Shown: positions 22,801-36,700, counted from the stretch's first letter. The stretch: 64,000 nucleotides of DNA from Branchiostoma floridae (GCF_000003815.2 NC_049992.1:14514798-14578797); one strand, 5' to 3'. Translations and numbers: made by a program. Notes: generated by a model not told the origin, from the letters alone.

Positions 22801-25800
22801 AAAAACTTATGTTCACCAATCCACTTAAATGTATCTCTATCTCATCTGTATCTCATAAAACAATATCTGTGTTATAATTGTGTGAATTGTATTATGGGTC
22901 AATCAGTCTAGTTGAAAGAAATCCTAAAGTGGTTCGGAAATGTTCCCATGTTGATGCTGAGAGCTGACTGTTCTGAGACAACCCAAGGAGGACAAAGGTA
23001 CTATCCCAGAATTCCTTAATACACACTCCATAATACACACCAAAAATGGCGGATTATGACCCAAAGGAATATGGACTGATCATGTTACCTTTGAAAATAC
23101 AGCAACTGGTGCTTGTGGGCCACAGTCAGCCATTTGGGATGTGTATTGTGGAGTGTGTATAGAGGAATTCTGGGACAGTACCTATAACCTCCTTGGGACC
23201 AACCCTTACCTGTGGTCCAGGTTCCAAGTACTGAAGGCTGCCCTCTTCTGTCTGCTGCTGTAAGGGTTGATCATGTGTTTCTCCTGACAGGTTTTTGTGT
23301 TGTACGGGCCATGGCAGACAAACCAACCGGCCTGCGTGCACAGGCGCTTCTTGGGTTTCGCCGTCCGTCTGAAGTAGTCGCCGTGGTAGCCGTTATTCTT
23401 CAGGCGGGGTCGGAAGCTTTCTAGCACTCTCTTGAGAATTAACTTTGTTACAGGATCCTCAAGGTTGGAAATGAATTCCTTTGTCTGGAAAGACACAAAG
23501 GGACAGTTGGACTAATAATAATAATAATAGCCTTTATTGCACATTCATGCCCTATCGGGCTAAGTACAGGCATATAGATACAAAAGGTAGTAATGCAGTA
23601 CACATGGTTTCTAAAACATGGATTCTAAAACTAGTCTAATAAGTGGTAGGGCAAACATCAATGGATAGATGGAATTTGAAGCTGAGGCCCTAAAAAATTT
23701 ATTGTTTTTTTTGTAAATTGCAGAACAAACATAAATCAGTAGACGAATTAACACTTTCACAGACCAACCAACTACTTGCATCTAAGGATGGACGTATATC
23801 ATGTTTGACAATGTCTCTGATAGTTAAAAAGGTTGTTTTACCCACTTTTGGGGTATGTTTGAATGGTGCAGGTAATTTCAAAAGTTACCTGAACCAGTGC
23901 AGGTAGACAGAAAAAAGGAATTCGAGCCCTGCAATTTGATCAATGTTGAGGTAGATTCAAAATCTACATTAAAAAAAAAACTCAACTAACTTGTAAAGTT
24001 GTAACTAGTGCATGTAAGACAAACAAAGATGTATTCACCGTTGAAAAGTAGCCTCTTATCCTCCCCTGTGCACTATATGCCATCACTTGGCTTTTGGTTT
24101 TATATCTCTTGTCTAGACCTGAGGAAGAATCAAAATTCAAATATGATGTTATGAGAGAAAATAAGGGAAATATACAGAAAAATTACTAGCTGCTATTACA
24201 TGGAACAATGTACCGTAATCCTTTTGTTAGCAAGCGAAAAAATACATCCAGCAGTTACTAATAACGATTATTGGCACTTAGACTGTAAATAACAGTGACA
24301 TTTGTCTTACAGTAAATGTTACCAGAAGCATGTATGTAACTTGTCCAGTTGAAGTGACTGATTCAACAAAAATAATACTGTAAATGCAGAAATGTTCGCG
24401 GTGGATTATTGTTTGCGGTTTTTGCGGTGACCACTTTACCACAAACTTAAAACCACCGCGAACATTTTTCTATATTAGACTGCAGTCTATGGTGTTACCG
24501 CGAACTTAAATCCACCGCGAAAAGTCCCTTTTCCCGCTACCACGAAATTAAATCCCCGCGAACCTAAATGCATTTACAGTAACATCTAATTACAATGTAC
24601 ACAATTTACATTTCAAACAGGCTAAAGCCCATATGTGCATGGCTTCTTAGTTCAGTCAAAAACACAGCGGTACATTTTGTACCTTCAAACCAGTCTGGGT
24701 CTTCCTCCCGAGTTTCTGCATCAATGTTGTCTGGAATACTCTGCAGGTACAAGTTGAGGGCGTGGACTCTTTCTGGGGAGGACTCCTTGGCAATCATGTC
24801 CTCAAGATTCTCAGTTAACTGCTGTCTCCTCACAGGATCTTCAGGGGCTTCTAGCAAAGTCTTGATCATCTTCCCATCTACAAGCAGGAAGAAGGTAAAA
24901 CATCACAATGAAACTTATACTTATACACTCAAAGGATTAATGTCAGTCTAGGCCTCTCCTACCATAATTGTGAAAGGCGGTGCAGTTATCCATTGCAGGG
25001 TGATATACATGTATATCAGCCACACACACTGTCTGACTGCAGAGGCCAACAGGCACATTCATCTGCCACCATTTGCACTACACTTTCAGAGTTTACACCA
25101 GGATTTTTTTACAGCATAGGGGCTATCTTTAGCAAGGCAAAGCCACATGGGTGGGGTGGGGTTGTTGCGGGGTCTGGGGCTATCCTCCTGAGAATTTTCT
25201 ACATTCATAACCCTCAGAAACACTAGTACCAAGTACTATTTCCTGGATTTGGGGGCGGGGGCCAAATTTAATAGAATAAAGCCAACATTTCTTACCTTTG
25301 ATATAAAACAAAAGAAAAGCCCCCTATGCTGGTTGACAGCATTTACACAATTACAGTGTAGGGGATAAAATCTACAAATACATGTATACACTAATACTGC
25401 CCAGAAATGCCCAACTGGCGAGAACCCTGACTTTTTAAGAAACATAACACATTGTACATTGTACTAGTAACAGTAACACTCTTTTTGTTGTTAAACAACA
25501 GATAAAGTGACACAAAACAATAGATACATTCGTAAGAATACATACAGTCATCTCCAGTCCACTTCTCTCCTTTTCTGAGGAACACCAAGACAGAGAGGGG
25601 AGGGAGCGCTTGGAAAAATTCCCGGCTGTTGATGAGAGTTCCATCTTGCTGCAGGCAGATTTTGCAGCCCTTAATTGGTACCTGTAATGTGTGATTTCAG
25701 ATAAAAGACAGTAAATCCTTTACTGTATGCATGTGCATAAATCAACACCATCCACATACACCTTCATTGTGTACTATAGTGTGATGGTCGCATCCTGCCT

Positions 25801-26424
25801 AGTGTCCATGGTGTATTGTACTTGTCACAACCTGGACAACAATGAATAAAATATGGTTTGTGTATCCATGCATCAAATTTTTTGATGACAAAATAGTCTG
25901 ATCCACTAAATTGATGCAACGTATTCCTTTGTTCTCAGAAGTGGCCTCTTATGGTACTAACATCAAAGCTATGTACATGTTCATTCATGTTCAAATAATC
26001 AAATGATGAACATATTATTATTATTATGTCCTTATTAAATATAACGTTATGTACATACATTTCTAGGCGATTTGAACAAAACTACAGTCACTACCACTTT
26101 TACCATGCGTCCACGCACTATAATGTAGGTTTTAACGTTCAAAGACAGGCTATAATTTCCTTTGCGTTTCTCAAATCATATCTTCATACTGACTACAGTA
26201 GAACACTTGCTCGCGCTCAAACTGAGTTAGGGTTGATGACCTGTACTACTAGGTCAGCTGTTTGCACAGGTCGGTACGTATCACTGTAAAAACCTTTAGT
26301 GAAAAAAGGCACCAACCTTCAGCACTTTGCATCCCTTGGCAATCAGATCATTGAGATCCTGTGCTGCCACTCCATACTTCTGGCTATCGTCCGCGGAACG
26401 TATTTTGAACGGCTTGGAGCCCAT
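16893..26424 (-). CDS. DFFB: Caspase-activated DNase (DFF40/CAD)
   Basis: Endonuclease that cuts chromatin between nucleosomes in apoptosis once caspase-3 cleaves its inhibitor DFFA. Six exons, 26424-26317, 25681-25546, 24877-24683, 24118-24039, 23484-23210 and 17094-16893, join in frame at GT-AG sites into 331 residues (human 338). Residues 1-80 are the CIDE-N domain. The nuclease has WFEG near 145, zinc ligands C230, C239, H243 and C311, and the catalytic DH (263-264), H312 and H317 in NLDH and CHKKDAHKG; all are kept. WEYFYELLFTTDNLKLV is near-identical to the vertebrate form. ATG at 26424 starts MGSKPFK, aligned with family N-termini. It is head-to-head with CEP104. Intron 5 is 6.1 kb and carries a LINE. 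DFFA is not in the window. Confidence 0.97.
17771..17803. repeat. CAAGGAGGTTAAAAA hairpin, copy 2
   Basis: Perfect 16-bp arms, aaggaggttaaaaagg and its complement, around one central T. Same family as 8715-8752. Confidence 0.85.
17982..18016. repeat. CAAGGAGGTTAAAAA hairpin, copy 3
   Basis: Arms caaggaggttaaaaa and tttttaacctccttg separated by ggaca. It lies about 180 bp after copy 2, so the two could bracket a small composite element. Confidence 0.85.
20847..22520 (-). mobile_element. 5'-truncated LINE with 16-bp TSD
   Basis: Flanked on both sides by tgtgtggaacaatatt (20831-20846 and 22521-22536), a perfect 16-bp target-site duplication. The minus strand encodes the ORF2 C-terminal part (about 440 residues), including a C-x2-C-x7-H-x4-C knuckle (CVHCKLEEETIQHIFWEC) typical of L1/Tx1-like elements. 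The low-coordinate end is A-rich (complement of 20847-20880), as for a 3' tail. The reverse-transcriptase core is missing. The first residues of the open frame (MNTTSNIV) are encoded by flanking DNA. Same strand as DFFB. Confidence 0.93.
21181..22520 (-). pseudogene. LINE ORF2 C-terminal fragment
   Basis: Open to the truncation point, with no internal stop, which suggests a fairly recent insertion. It contains IWNGKPEKIKRKVI, KGGLGLIHLP and WETLRLALFPTVP motifs usual in L1/Tx1-type ORF2 C-terminal regions. Without the catalytic reverse-transcriptase and endonuclease domains it cannot mobilise itself. Confidence 0.9.
23515..23600 (-). mobile_element. Retroelement 3' tail, (TTA)n
   Basis: The minus strand reads gggcatgaatgtgcaataaaggc then repeated tat/tta units, a usual 3' end of CR1/L2-like elements. 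Only the tail remains. It sits just upstream (in gene order) of DFFB exon 5. Confidence 0.5.
23862..23930. mobile_element. AGGGCTCGAA-family fragment
   Basis: Only one end is kept: gtgcaggtaa...ttacctgaaccagtgcaggt...ttcgagccct (ending 23930). It lies in the DFFB intron between coding exons 4 and 5. Confidence 0.6.
24376..24581. mobile_element. MITE-like element, best ACTGTAAATGCA copy
   Basis: Terminal inverted repeats tactgtaaatgca (24376-24388) and tgcatttacagta (24569-24581). The interior alternates gttcgcggtgg and ccaccgcgaac, making the whole 206 bp largely self-complementary. It lies in the DFFB intron between coding exons 3 and 4. Confidence 0.75.
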
Positions 26425-27760
26425 ACTCACAGACTGGACGACGCTTCGAGGATAAAGCCAACCGGAAGTGGCAGTTACAGCTCTACTTCCTAGCTTAGCT
26501 GAAACACCACTTGTTCTAATATACACACACAAGGTCCACGAAGACCTTAAGGCTTTCAGGAGACTTTAGTTGTTCACAAATCTGGCCAGCTGCGCAGGGG
26601 ACGCTTAAGAAAAGCTGAAGTCATCAAGGACACCAGAGGTCATTGACTTCTTCAGGTTGCAGCAAATCTCGTGTTGGCGAGTTCTCACGAGATTTTAGTA
26701 GAAGTTCACACGAGATCTCGCGTTTTGTGGTTCTCGCGAGGTTTCACAAAGGTCACGGTAGGTCACTGCACATGCGTGTTTGGTGATGTTTGAAATATTT
26801 TTCGTGCGAGTCGTCAGGGGATTGTTGTTGTCCGTTTACCTTGGGATTCTGGCGGAGAAATGAACTCTTTTTGCACGTCGATTCGTGGTTTTCTTTAACA
26901 GTAAGAAAGGACGTCGATTCTAGGCTGGAAGTTTGACCGAAATTATGCCGAAAGAAAGGATTCGGAGTTGATACACCGATTTTATCCAGTAAGTTCTGAG
27001 CGCGAAAATATGATATAGCCTAGGGGCATGAACTTGTGACATAGTTACGGACGATCTCATTCGCATGGGATGAATCTTTCTAATTTCAGCTATTACACAT
27101 TACTACTCTGTCTCAGTTCTCCACTGACGTAAGCTTTTGTTCGGTCGAACGTTGTCTCTTTTATCACATAATTTTCTAGCTTGACTTATCATCATGTCAT
27201 CATAATACTAGTATTTAAAACTATACATACTGATCTTCATAACGTGACATATTTTAACGAGTTAAAGAATTCACAAAGTTCATCTTGCAATATTCTTTGT
27301 AGCGATTCTTAATATTAGATATATTATAAAATCAACCAAAGAGAAAGAAATCGCTTATTTTCTGTGCTTATACCCAATGATATCAACTAAACAGTTCCCA
27401 AACTTTGGCCAAAGGACACCTGTACAATATTCGACAGATAATTTGTGCATTGGATACTAGTACTCTAAAATGTCCGAATCATTTGTCTACTCTTGGAATA
27501 AGATCAAAACAATGATGTCATGGGTCCTTTCAAACTTGATGAGTCATACGGAGAGGTAGCGATATGGATTTTGTGACACTTGAAATTTGATAATAGAACT
27601 AATGCCAGTAAGGGAACATTTTTTATTTGTATTCATTGACAATGAAATAAGTCAATACACTTGTAAAAATTATGTGAATAAAATGTGGGTCGTTAATTCT
27701 TAACTAATCTATTCCTTCTTTTGCACTAGGTGAAAACTTCGATAAAAAGAAAAAAAGACA
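26425..27760. promoter_or_regulatory. Shared DFFB/CEP104 upstream region
   Basis: The start codons are 1.34 kb apart and diverge. CEP104 likely has a 5'UTR exon ending at about 26988 (strong donor, ccagtaagttct) spliced to 27730 (tttgcactag). That places both start sites probably within about 26.5-26.9 kb. Three palindromic-type words lie in that stretch: ttctcacgagatttt (26682), acgagatctcgcgt (26710) and ttctcgcgaggttt (26731). They resemble the TCTCGCGAGA element known at vertebrate housekeeping and bidirectional promoters. No TATA box is apparent. Transcription start sites are inferred. Confidence 0.6.
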
Positions 27761-30700
27761 ATGCCAACCAAAGTGCCGTTTAAAGTCATCCAGGCCGCCA
27801 GTCAAGATGACGGATTTAGCGCTAAAGAACTGGAGACCCATGCACCTACGGTCAATGGTTGGGTCAGTTCCAGGTAAGGCATCTTCAAGTACAACTCTCT
27901 TTTTTCCAATTTCTATTTTTTAAAATTTTACCGTTGATTTGGTTGGGCTTGGAGTCAAGAAGACATGAGTTCGATAACCACCCTGCCCTTATGTTGTGAC
28001 CTTGGAAAGGGATTTTACACGACTTTCCCTTATGGTGGAGTGACGCCCACTGAGCCTCTTTAGCTAATGTGTATAAATGTATGCAAAAAAAAACACTATG
28101 GACTTGTTGCCCAGTATGCCAATATCTGCACATTGACGTCCATAAAGAACCGTTAAATTATCATTTTTATTATTGTAATGTGCTGGATAACTTTGCATGC
28201 AGTTCTGATTTAGCAGACAATATGACTTAAGACAATAAAAGGCATACAACATGACGTCACACTCTCAAAAATTATATCGGAATATTTTGTGTACTGACTT
28301 GCAGTTTACTTAATTTCTGAGTTTTGTTTCTCTCTTGCCAGGTTCTGTTTGTATCCCCAAGAGTTGGTTCTAAAGCTGAATGAACGGGTCAGAATAAGGA
28401 AGCTTCAGCTGCTGTCACACCAGTACTTGATAGGTGATTAATAAATTTTAACAAAATTGTCTAATGATATGTACATTGAGTGCTTTTGCAATGTGAGACT
28501 GTCTTCAAAGAACTTCAGCTTTCCCTTCAAATCTCTTTTGTGGTAAGAAGATGCATGTTCCTAACATCTATTTTGACTCACTGAACATTGTGTGCACACA
28601 AAATATAGTACACTAGATATACTTCAAAATATAATTTTGCATATGACCTACTACTACTAGTATCTAGTAGCATTTCAAAATACCCAGTTGCCCAGTTGCA
28701 CCTAACAACCATATTTTCTTTGGCTGAACCTAGTTTCCAACTCAGGTTGTGTGCTACCTAGTTTTGAGGTGGAGAGTATGAGTGTCGTGCGAGTGGCTGT
28801 GTGACCAATCTCCACCTCGAAAAAGCATTTTGAACCTTGATGAATAGTAAACGTGAATTTCTGAGCTAAAGGTCATCATATTTCAACATATTCCTAATGT
28901 ATCCAACAGTACTTTTGCACTGATGAAATGTCATTGTTTTCTTGATTCTACAGCAACCAAAGTGGAGTTCTTTGTAGGTGAAGGCAACAGAGATTCATTA
29001 GGAGCGTTACATGGGAACAACTTTAGTAGATTAGGGTAAGTTGATAATGTGTTAGTGTTTCGTACATACTTTTAGCCAGCCTTGTTTGCTTTAGACCTTC
29101 GGGAGCGGACTACAGTGAACAAGGCTGACTCCATGTATACCATTGGTATGTACTACATTTAGTGATTCAGGTGTTTTCCTGTTGTGTTGCTAAGAAACCC
29201 ACTTATCTCAAGCAGGTGATTAGAAGTACCTTTAATGGTATGTTTTGACAAGTTTGTTGCACTGGTGCTGATAAGAGTACCAGGATCACAAAATATTAGC
29301 TGTAGAATACCACAGCATTAGAAACCTGCAGATAGAATGTAAGATACAAATTAATCAGAAAATACAGAAATGGACCTGATTTGCAAGTTATGCCATGGGC
29401 GACAGGCCATCGAGTTTTTGTCGAAATCGCTGTTGCTATCTTTGTACGTATATACTCAACACACACTGTACACAGTACTACCGCATTGTGTACTCAGTCC
29501 ATTGAATCAAATAATAAACAAAATGCTGAGCTTGAAAGACGAACTGTGTACACTGAGCTCCGTTTGCTGCGTTGTTGTAGATCACGGGGATAGTTCACAC
29601 AAAGGCCGACGGGAGTAGAACAGTTTTGCACTTTGCTCGAACGCGTTCGCGAAGCCCTGCTCGAACCGATGAACCGCCAACGGCTGGGGCTAACCCTAAC
29701 TTCACTAACTACATCATGGGCGATAGGCCATCGAGTTTTTGTTGAAATCGCTGTTGCTATCTTTGTACGTATAAACTCAACATACACTGCATACAGTAAT
29801 ACCATACTGTGTACTCAGTCCATTAAATCAAATAGTAAACAAGATGCTGAGCTTGAAAGACGCACTGTGTACTCCGAGCTCCGTTTGCTGTGTCGTTCTA
29901 TTCTAAATTTAGATTACGGGATAGTTCATGCAAAGGCCGACGGGAGTAGAACAGTTTCGCAGTTTGCTCGAACGCGTTCGCGAAGCCCTGCTCGAACCGA
30001 TGAACCGCCAAGAGGGCTAACTTCACTAACTACATATAAATGACTGGGTAGGAAATGCTACCCGGCAAGAGCGTTACCAATAGGGGTGACCAGCAGGAAA
30101 AGTGAGTTAGAACCACGGTTCTATGGTGGATCTGGGACTTCTCGGCTTTTACATGAGAATAGTTTTCAACGTGGCTGGTTTGACCAAAGGCGATAGGCCA
30201 TCGAGTATTTGTTGAAATCAGTATTACATGTACTTTGTCGTACTAAAATCAGACTTTATGAACTCAAACAGTGTGTACTCGTTCCACAGAGATTCCTGAG
30301 AATCATACACTGACTACCACACACTCAATGTACTCGGTCCTCTCAAATAGTCCCCAAAATCATACATTGACACACTCTCTCTGAAAGAATTCCGAGAATC
30401 ATTGACATCACTGTGTACTCAGTCCACTAAAAGATTCCCGAGAATCATACACTACACTATTACACTATAAAACACGCGGTGTGTACTTGGTTCACTGAAA
30501 CTTTGGCGGGAAATCTGAGTCTCGCGTCTCTCTGATTGGCTAGCAATGATGTAATAGTCTTGTGCAGCAGCGACTCTAGCGGCCAGATATGGTACTGCTG
30601 GTAACGCTGTTCCCCGGAAATCGGACTTTACAAAATGCTGCATATCTTCTTTATTATTAGGTGTTGAGTCCCAAGTAATGTTACATGGCTAGTAAGTAAC

Positions 30701-33700
30701 ACATAGATAATAAGTAGTGTCAACGTGTTTTATTTCATTGTTGCCTTTCGCCGAAAACAAGGGGTTTTGAAACGGCGTTTCCTACCTATTCATTATTGTT
30801 CCTAACACCAAAGCGTTCGGAAGTCGGTGTTCGGCAAACTTCGGGTGATTTCGGCAACTGTTCGATTCTTTGGAATCGACAGTTCGTGTAACCGCTAAGT
30901 GTACGATTCTCGGGAATCTTTCCGTGGACCAAGTACACAGTGTGTGTAAATGTACGATTCTCGGGAATCTTTCCGTGGACGAGTACGCAGTGTGTGTAAG
31001 TGTACGATTCTCGGGAATCTTTTCGTGGACCGAGTGCACGGTGTGTGTAAGTGTATGACGATTCTCGGGAATGTTTCAGTGGACCGAGTACAGACAGTGT
31101 ATGATTCGCGGGAATCCCATGGTGGAAGGACTACACACTTTGAGTTCATTAGAGTAGGATTTTTATTACAGCAAACTAATACTGATTTCAACAAAAACTT
31201 GATGGCCTACCACCTATGGTTATGCCAGGACTGGTACTTTTTTACATTCTTACCAAAAAATATCAGAGGAAAAGTAAAATTGAAAAAAAAAATTGAAGAT
31301 TTTTAAGGGTTGTAATCATAAAATTGAAGCTTTATTCATTATTTGAATTTGATATATCATGATACAATACCCTTTTAGGTAATGGTTGGGTACATACATA
31401 TATGTGTAGTTGAGGGTAGACCAGTTTAAATTGTGCAATGCCATTATATGGTGGGAAGTTGAAGTTGTATAGTTGTAGTCTTCTGCATGGTCTACAATCA
31501 TTGTGATTTTCTAATAATGATTTTCTTTGCCATGCACAGTTATGTGTCTCTATCCGACAACGAAAAAACTGGGTACAGGGCACGGGAACTGAAGTCTGTT
31601 CATGTGGACTGCTATGGACAGTTTATCAAGATCATTCTGCACAAAAACTACATCAATAGATTCAACCTCTTTAACCAGGTAAGCACATTTGTGTGGTAAA
31701 GGCAGTATTGTTAAGGTGTATCTCACTGCACTTGGGGCACCGGTACGGCACTGCGGGGTTCAAAAGATTACTCAACGAATTTCAGAGATAAAGTATAATG
31801 GGTATTTTNNNNNNNNNNNNNNNNNNNNNNNNNNNNNNNNNNNNNNNNNNNNNNNNNNNNNNNNNNNNNNNNNNNNNNNNNNNNNNNNNNNNNNNNNNNN
31901 NNNNNNNNTTTTTACGTATTATGCATTATCTACATTCACACATGTAAATATAAAAAATCGGCAAAAATAACACACAGTTCCCACAGTGAACAAACCCCGC
32001 AGTACCACACTGATGCCCCAAGTGCCATGAGATACCACCTTTAGTAAACACTAAAAAATTGACATTGTTATTGTTCCCTTGCCTCTTAACGAATTGCATT
32101 ATATAAGACTTTCCTACTCTGAATTTACTTTTATATGCTCTTTAACTGTTTAATTTTTCAATAAAACTCAAACATTATACATGTACTGCCCTATAACTAC
32201 ATATTGCATGTATGACTGTGTAACAGCAGTTAACACCCTAAAATTTGTTGCATCCCATTGTTGTTGTTTCTAAGGTGACCAGACATGATTGGTAATAAAT
32301 TGCATGGGGCATAATTGCACATGGTGTAACTGTTGCATGATAAATAATTCATGTCAGGCATAGTCATCTTACATCACTGTCCTAAAATGCCCCTGTCATG
32401 TTTGTTGATTAGAATTTCATGTATTGTGGTGTATTCTTAATTCATATTTGAAATTACCAAATTGAATGTAGGATGTTGAAGCAGTGCATGTATGGTTGTA
32501 TTACTTTCTCCAGGTTGGCCTTGTTGCAATTAACATCATTGGTGAGAACAAAGATTCCCATGTGCAAGAAAAACCGGTGAGTCATTAAACAGTGATGAGT
32601 CATTAAAAAGTGTCCTATGGGATATACGACAGAATCGCTTGAAATGTGGGATGTGGTTCCAGGGGTCGAAATACTTTTTTTTTGCTACATGCAAAATTGC
32701 AAGTTGGCAAAAATTTTACGTGCAATTTGAAAAATTTGCATGCAAAATATAACTAGTCTATACTGCAATGTTTTAGCCCATTCTGTCACATTTGACGGAC
32801 AGAAATTGGTGCATGAAAATGTAGAACTTGAAAATTTTTGAAAGATATCCACATGATCAGCATGTAAGTTTGCAGCAAAGCCGAGTTTTATTATAACACC
32901 TACTGATGACCGGTGACGCTCCTAGTCAGACAAACAAAGGCATTGTGGTCTTGGTATTTTTACTATAGGCCAGGTATTTTGAACATGCAAGATTGCAAGT
33001 TCAGAATATTTTTACATGCAAATCTAAAAAATTATTTGCAAATTGCAAGTTAAGTATGTGTATTTCGAGCCCTGGGTTCTTGACTTTTTCATGGGGGACA
33101 TTTCTGCATGGGGGAACACTTTTTCATGGGGGGCACTTTTTCATGGGGGACACAATGTATATGGTTATTGTGTTGCCAGATATGTTTTTTTGAAAACCAG
33201 AACTGTACATGATGTGTTTAGGCAATTGAATCAATGTTTCATTCTGAATATGATTTCATGTTGAATCCAATGTTTACTTTTCTTATACATTATTCATCAT
33301 TGTGTATTATTTTTCTACCACTAATATTTTGTGGTTTTGTTCATTATCAGTTAACAACACTCCTAACTATAGGAGTCAATATTTAGAAAAATATTCATTT
33401 AATATGTAAATTCGTATTGTGTTTTACATATGCATATATCCCTTTTATATAGCTGCCACCCAAGAAGATTTCATTCTCAGAATTGGTGAGCTTTCCCAGA
33501 ACAAATCAAAATGTGTTTGGTGGCTATTACAGGGACTCCACAGCACAAATGGGGAAGCTATCACTGTGGCACTTTTAAGATAAAACCGGAACACACCTTA
33601 AAACACTCTAATTATGTCACTCTATTTGTAATTTTATAACTTAAAGGTATTTTCTTCTTTTAGTTGTCACAACCACTGTAGTTACTCTGCTGTGATGTAT

Positions 33701-36700
33701 TTCTTTTAAGGTATGGGCGGTGACTTCTGTAGTCAGGTATTTCAGGCAAACTGACAGAATCAATGAATGTCATAATCTTTTTCTATAGCTTAGTTGCTAA
33801 TGTTTGTTTTTTATCACTTCTTTCAGCAACCAGTCAGTTCAGAATACACAGACCCTGCTATGTGGGGTCTCATTAACAGGTATGTGTTATACATGTCAAT
33901 GGAAACTTCAGGTTATAAGAACATACATATAGTGATAAAGTACAATATATTAACTACAATTTTCACAGCTGCCCTAACTGCAGGAGAGATACATACATTT
34001 TGTAAAGTAAGACCAGAGTCAGGTTGTAATTTATATACTGGTAATACTAATAATCTTCAGTTATTCTTTTTTAGCATTGAGTAAAATACGAAGTTCAACT
34101 AACCTGACTCATTTAGTACTCACCAAACCAAGTGAAAATGATTCAGAATAGTTTAGACTTTTACTTCACATTAAAAGCATGTGTTCATATGCGAATGGAT
34201 TTTTCTTTGCTTCCAGACCTGACTACATCTCTCCCATGGATGACCTGGCCTTCGACATGTACCAGGTACTTTAAGCTCATTCAGTTTCGTGACTGTATGG
34301 AAAACCATAATGATACAGTACTTTTATTGTGATAAGCCACAAGTAATACAAATCCCCAATTCTATAGAATTGAGTAATATACATAGGCTAAAGAAGTCAA
34401 AAAGTCAAAGTCAAAGTTCCTTCCCGCGCCCGATGGTGCATAGGGCGGTGCCCATCTCCGTTTCAGTAGCCCTGGGCCACACAACTTTGTGCAATCACTA
34501 CAGCAGGGGGCTAGTCCACTGGTAGTGGCGTGTGTTCAACTTCCATAGTCTTTCCTGAATGCTGAGTGCTAAGCAGAGAAAGCAGCATGTACCATTTTTT
34601 AAAGTCTTTGATATGACTCGGTAGGAGATCGAACTCAAAACCTACCGAATTCAAGGCAAACACTCTACACACTCAGCCATTGCACCTAAAGAAGGCTGAG
34701 TGAAAAAAATTTTCTTTCCTGTTCATGCGCCAATTTCCCCTGTTGCCCCCCACAGGACCCAGAAGTAGCACAGATCATCAGGAAACTGGATGCCAAGAAG
34801 GCAGAGGCTGTGCGACGTGAGTTTGATATCCTTTAATCTGTCTGAAAAGACTGTTTCAAACCTCCATGGTGATAAAAATGTATGTATAACTATAGCATAA
34901 TTATGTATAATTGGACTTCTCCCTAGGGACTTATTAATGTGTTCCGCGTATTAGTCACCCCCTGCTATGTACTCCATAAAAATATGAACAAGATTGGGTA
35001 AAGAATTTTGGAGTTATTGACGTGCACTCCGGAATTAAATTGTTTTTCCGGAATTAAATTGCGGCTTGTTTAATATGTATTGCCATGCCATGCAAAAAAA
35101 GACTTATCTGGTACAATGTTTTGGTTGATATTCTTAAGGAAATACCATGAGGCTGTGTGAGTAATACACAATGTTACTTCAATAACTTTTTTTCTTACAG
35201 AAGAAAGATATGACCATGCAAAGAAACTTAAGCAAGCTGTGGTAGATCTGCAAAAGGTAAGAAAAGATAATGTAAAAGATGTAAAAGAATCTAACAGTAA
35301 AAAATCTGTGGATAGACAAGAAAGAATTGCAGGGAATTATTAGTACTGTGAATAGTTCAGCTCAAATTTTAGCTATTTTATTTATACCACAGTATCCTTA
35401 GTTGGAGCAATTATTTTCAATTTCAAAACATTTTTTCCACAATTTCTGTTTTCATTATCCATTTGTAGAATATCAGATGTCATAATATGGTCATGTAATA
35501 TGTGTCTATACATTACCACTCTTTATGAAGTTTGCCAATAGCATGTGTTGTTGACTAGGTGGGAGAGAGACTTGGGAAGTATGAGGTAGAGAAACGGCGG
35601 GCGGTGGAGAATGAAGACTATGATTTGGCCAAGATGAAGAAGGTTCAGATGGAGGAGTACCGACTTAAGGTGTACCAACAACTGGAGCTGCATAACCTGC
35701 TGGACAATAAGGTGTGCTGTTACACATTAACACTCTAGGGGATCTGACAGCCATCCACCATGCAAACTGACGGTGGTTGAAGATAGTTCCAGGTCTAAAA
35801 CTTCAAGATTTTTTTAATGGTCAAATGGGTAGAAATCCTGGCAGTTTTGAGGTGGATGTGTCAGGGGAGGGTTTCTATTTTCTGACTTTTCATAAAAGCT
35901 GATTTTATGTGGTTATCAGGGGACTTTTTTATACTAGCACATGGGTTTCCCCTTGGTAGTTGTGCGGTCATGTGGTCAAAGGTAATTTTGGGCAAGACCG
36001 GAAGTACCAATATAAGATTCTCGGCGACAGTTGTCATTTTTTTGACAGCTGAGATGACTGACTTTCATGTTTGTATGCCAGTAACGTCAGAAGGTTGAGT
36101 TACAAACACTAACAATTACTTTCTCCTCTTTTTTGTATTGTTAAGAATAAGAGGCTGCCGTGGACTACTAAGCAATACTAATGCATGTTGGTATTCATAA
36201 TTGAAACTGCAGTATATACTCAACCGAGTTTTTTCAAAGTCTGATAGGTGTCACTCAATATACTGTTCGAACAGCTTACCAATTAACTATCATTTATTTA
36301 GAGCATTAACTCTGTCCTCAAAGTTTACTTAGGACTTCTTTATTCAAAACATGTTGTTTTCTATACACAGCCTACCAGACCCAGGAATGACCCACCCCCT
36401 CCTCAGCCCAGACCACCCCCACGGGAACCAGACCCCCCTCCCCCGCAGCCCAGGACCCCGCCCCCTCCAGCTCAGGTAGGTGTGCTTTATAATCACCATA
36501 GCAACAATATCTCTAATAATTGCACCAATCAGGGGCCGGGCTGTTTTGGGGACCCATCAGTCCTGGGATGTCCAGTTACATACTGTAGTTGTTGGGACGG
36601 GGAAAAATTTATCCCATCAACCCCAAAAATCTGATATGATGTGATAAATATGAACTTAAACCTATTTCCGTTCAGCTTAGAGTGACAGTAATAATGAAAA

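Larger units (their letters stand above)
17095..23209. other. DFFB intron 5
   Basis: A 6.1 kb intron. It holds two CAAGGAGGTTAAAAA hairpins (17771-17803, 17982-18016), a GC-richer CpG-containing stretch at about 18.8-20.4 kb with no recognised exon, a short tandem repeat of aagcatatagcggag at 19247-19276, and the LINE insertion 20847-22520. A minus frame at 17304-17660 (DQGAVSYVQTYQLAELRD) has no clear splice context and is left unassigned. Confidence 0.55.

Noticed and set aside
29370-30043. Tandem open frames (HRVFVEIAVAIFVR...)
   Set aside because: The same peptide appears because the 320-bp transposon unit is duplicated; no gene evidence.
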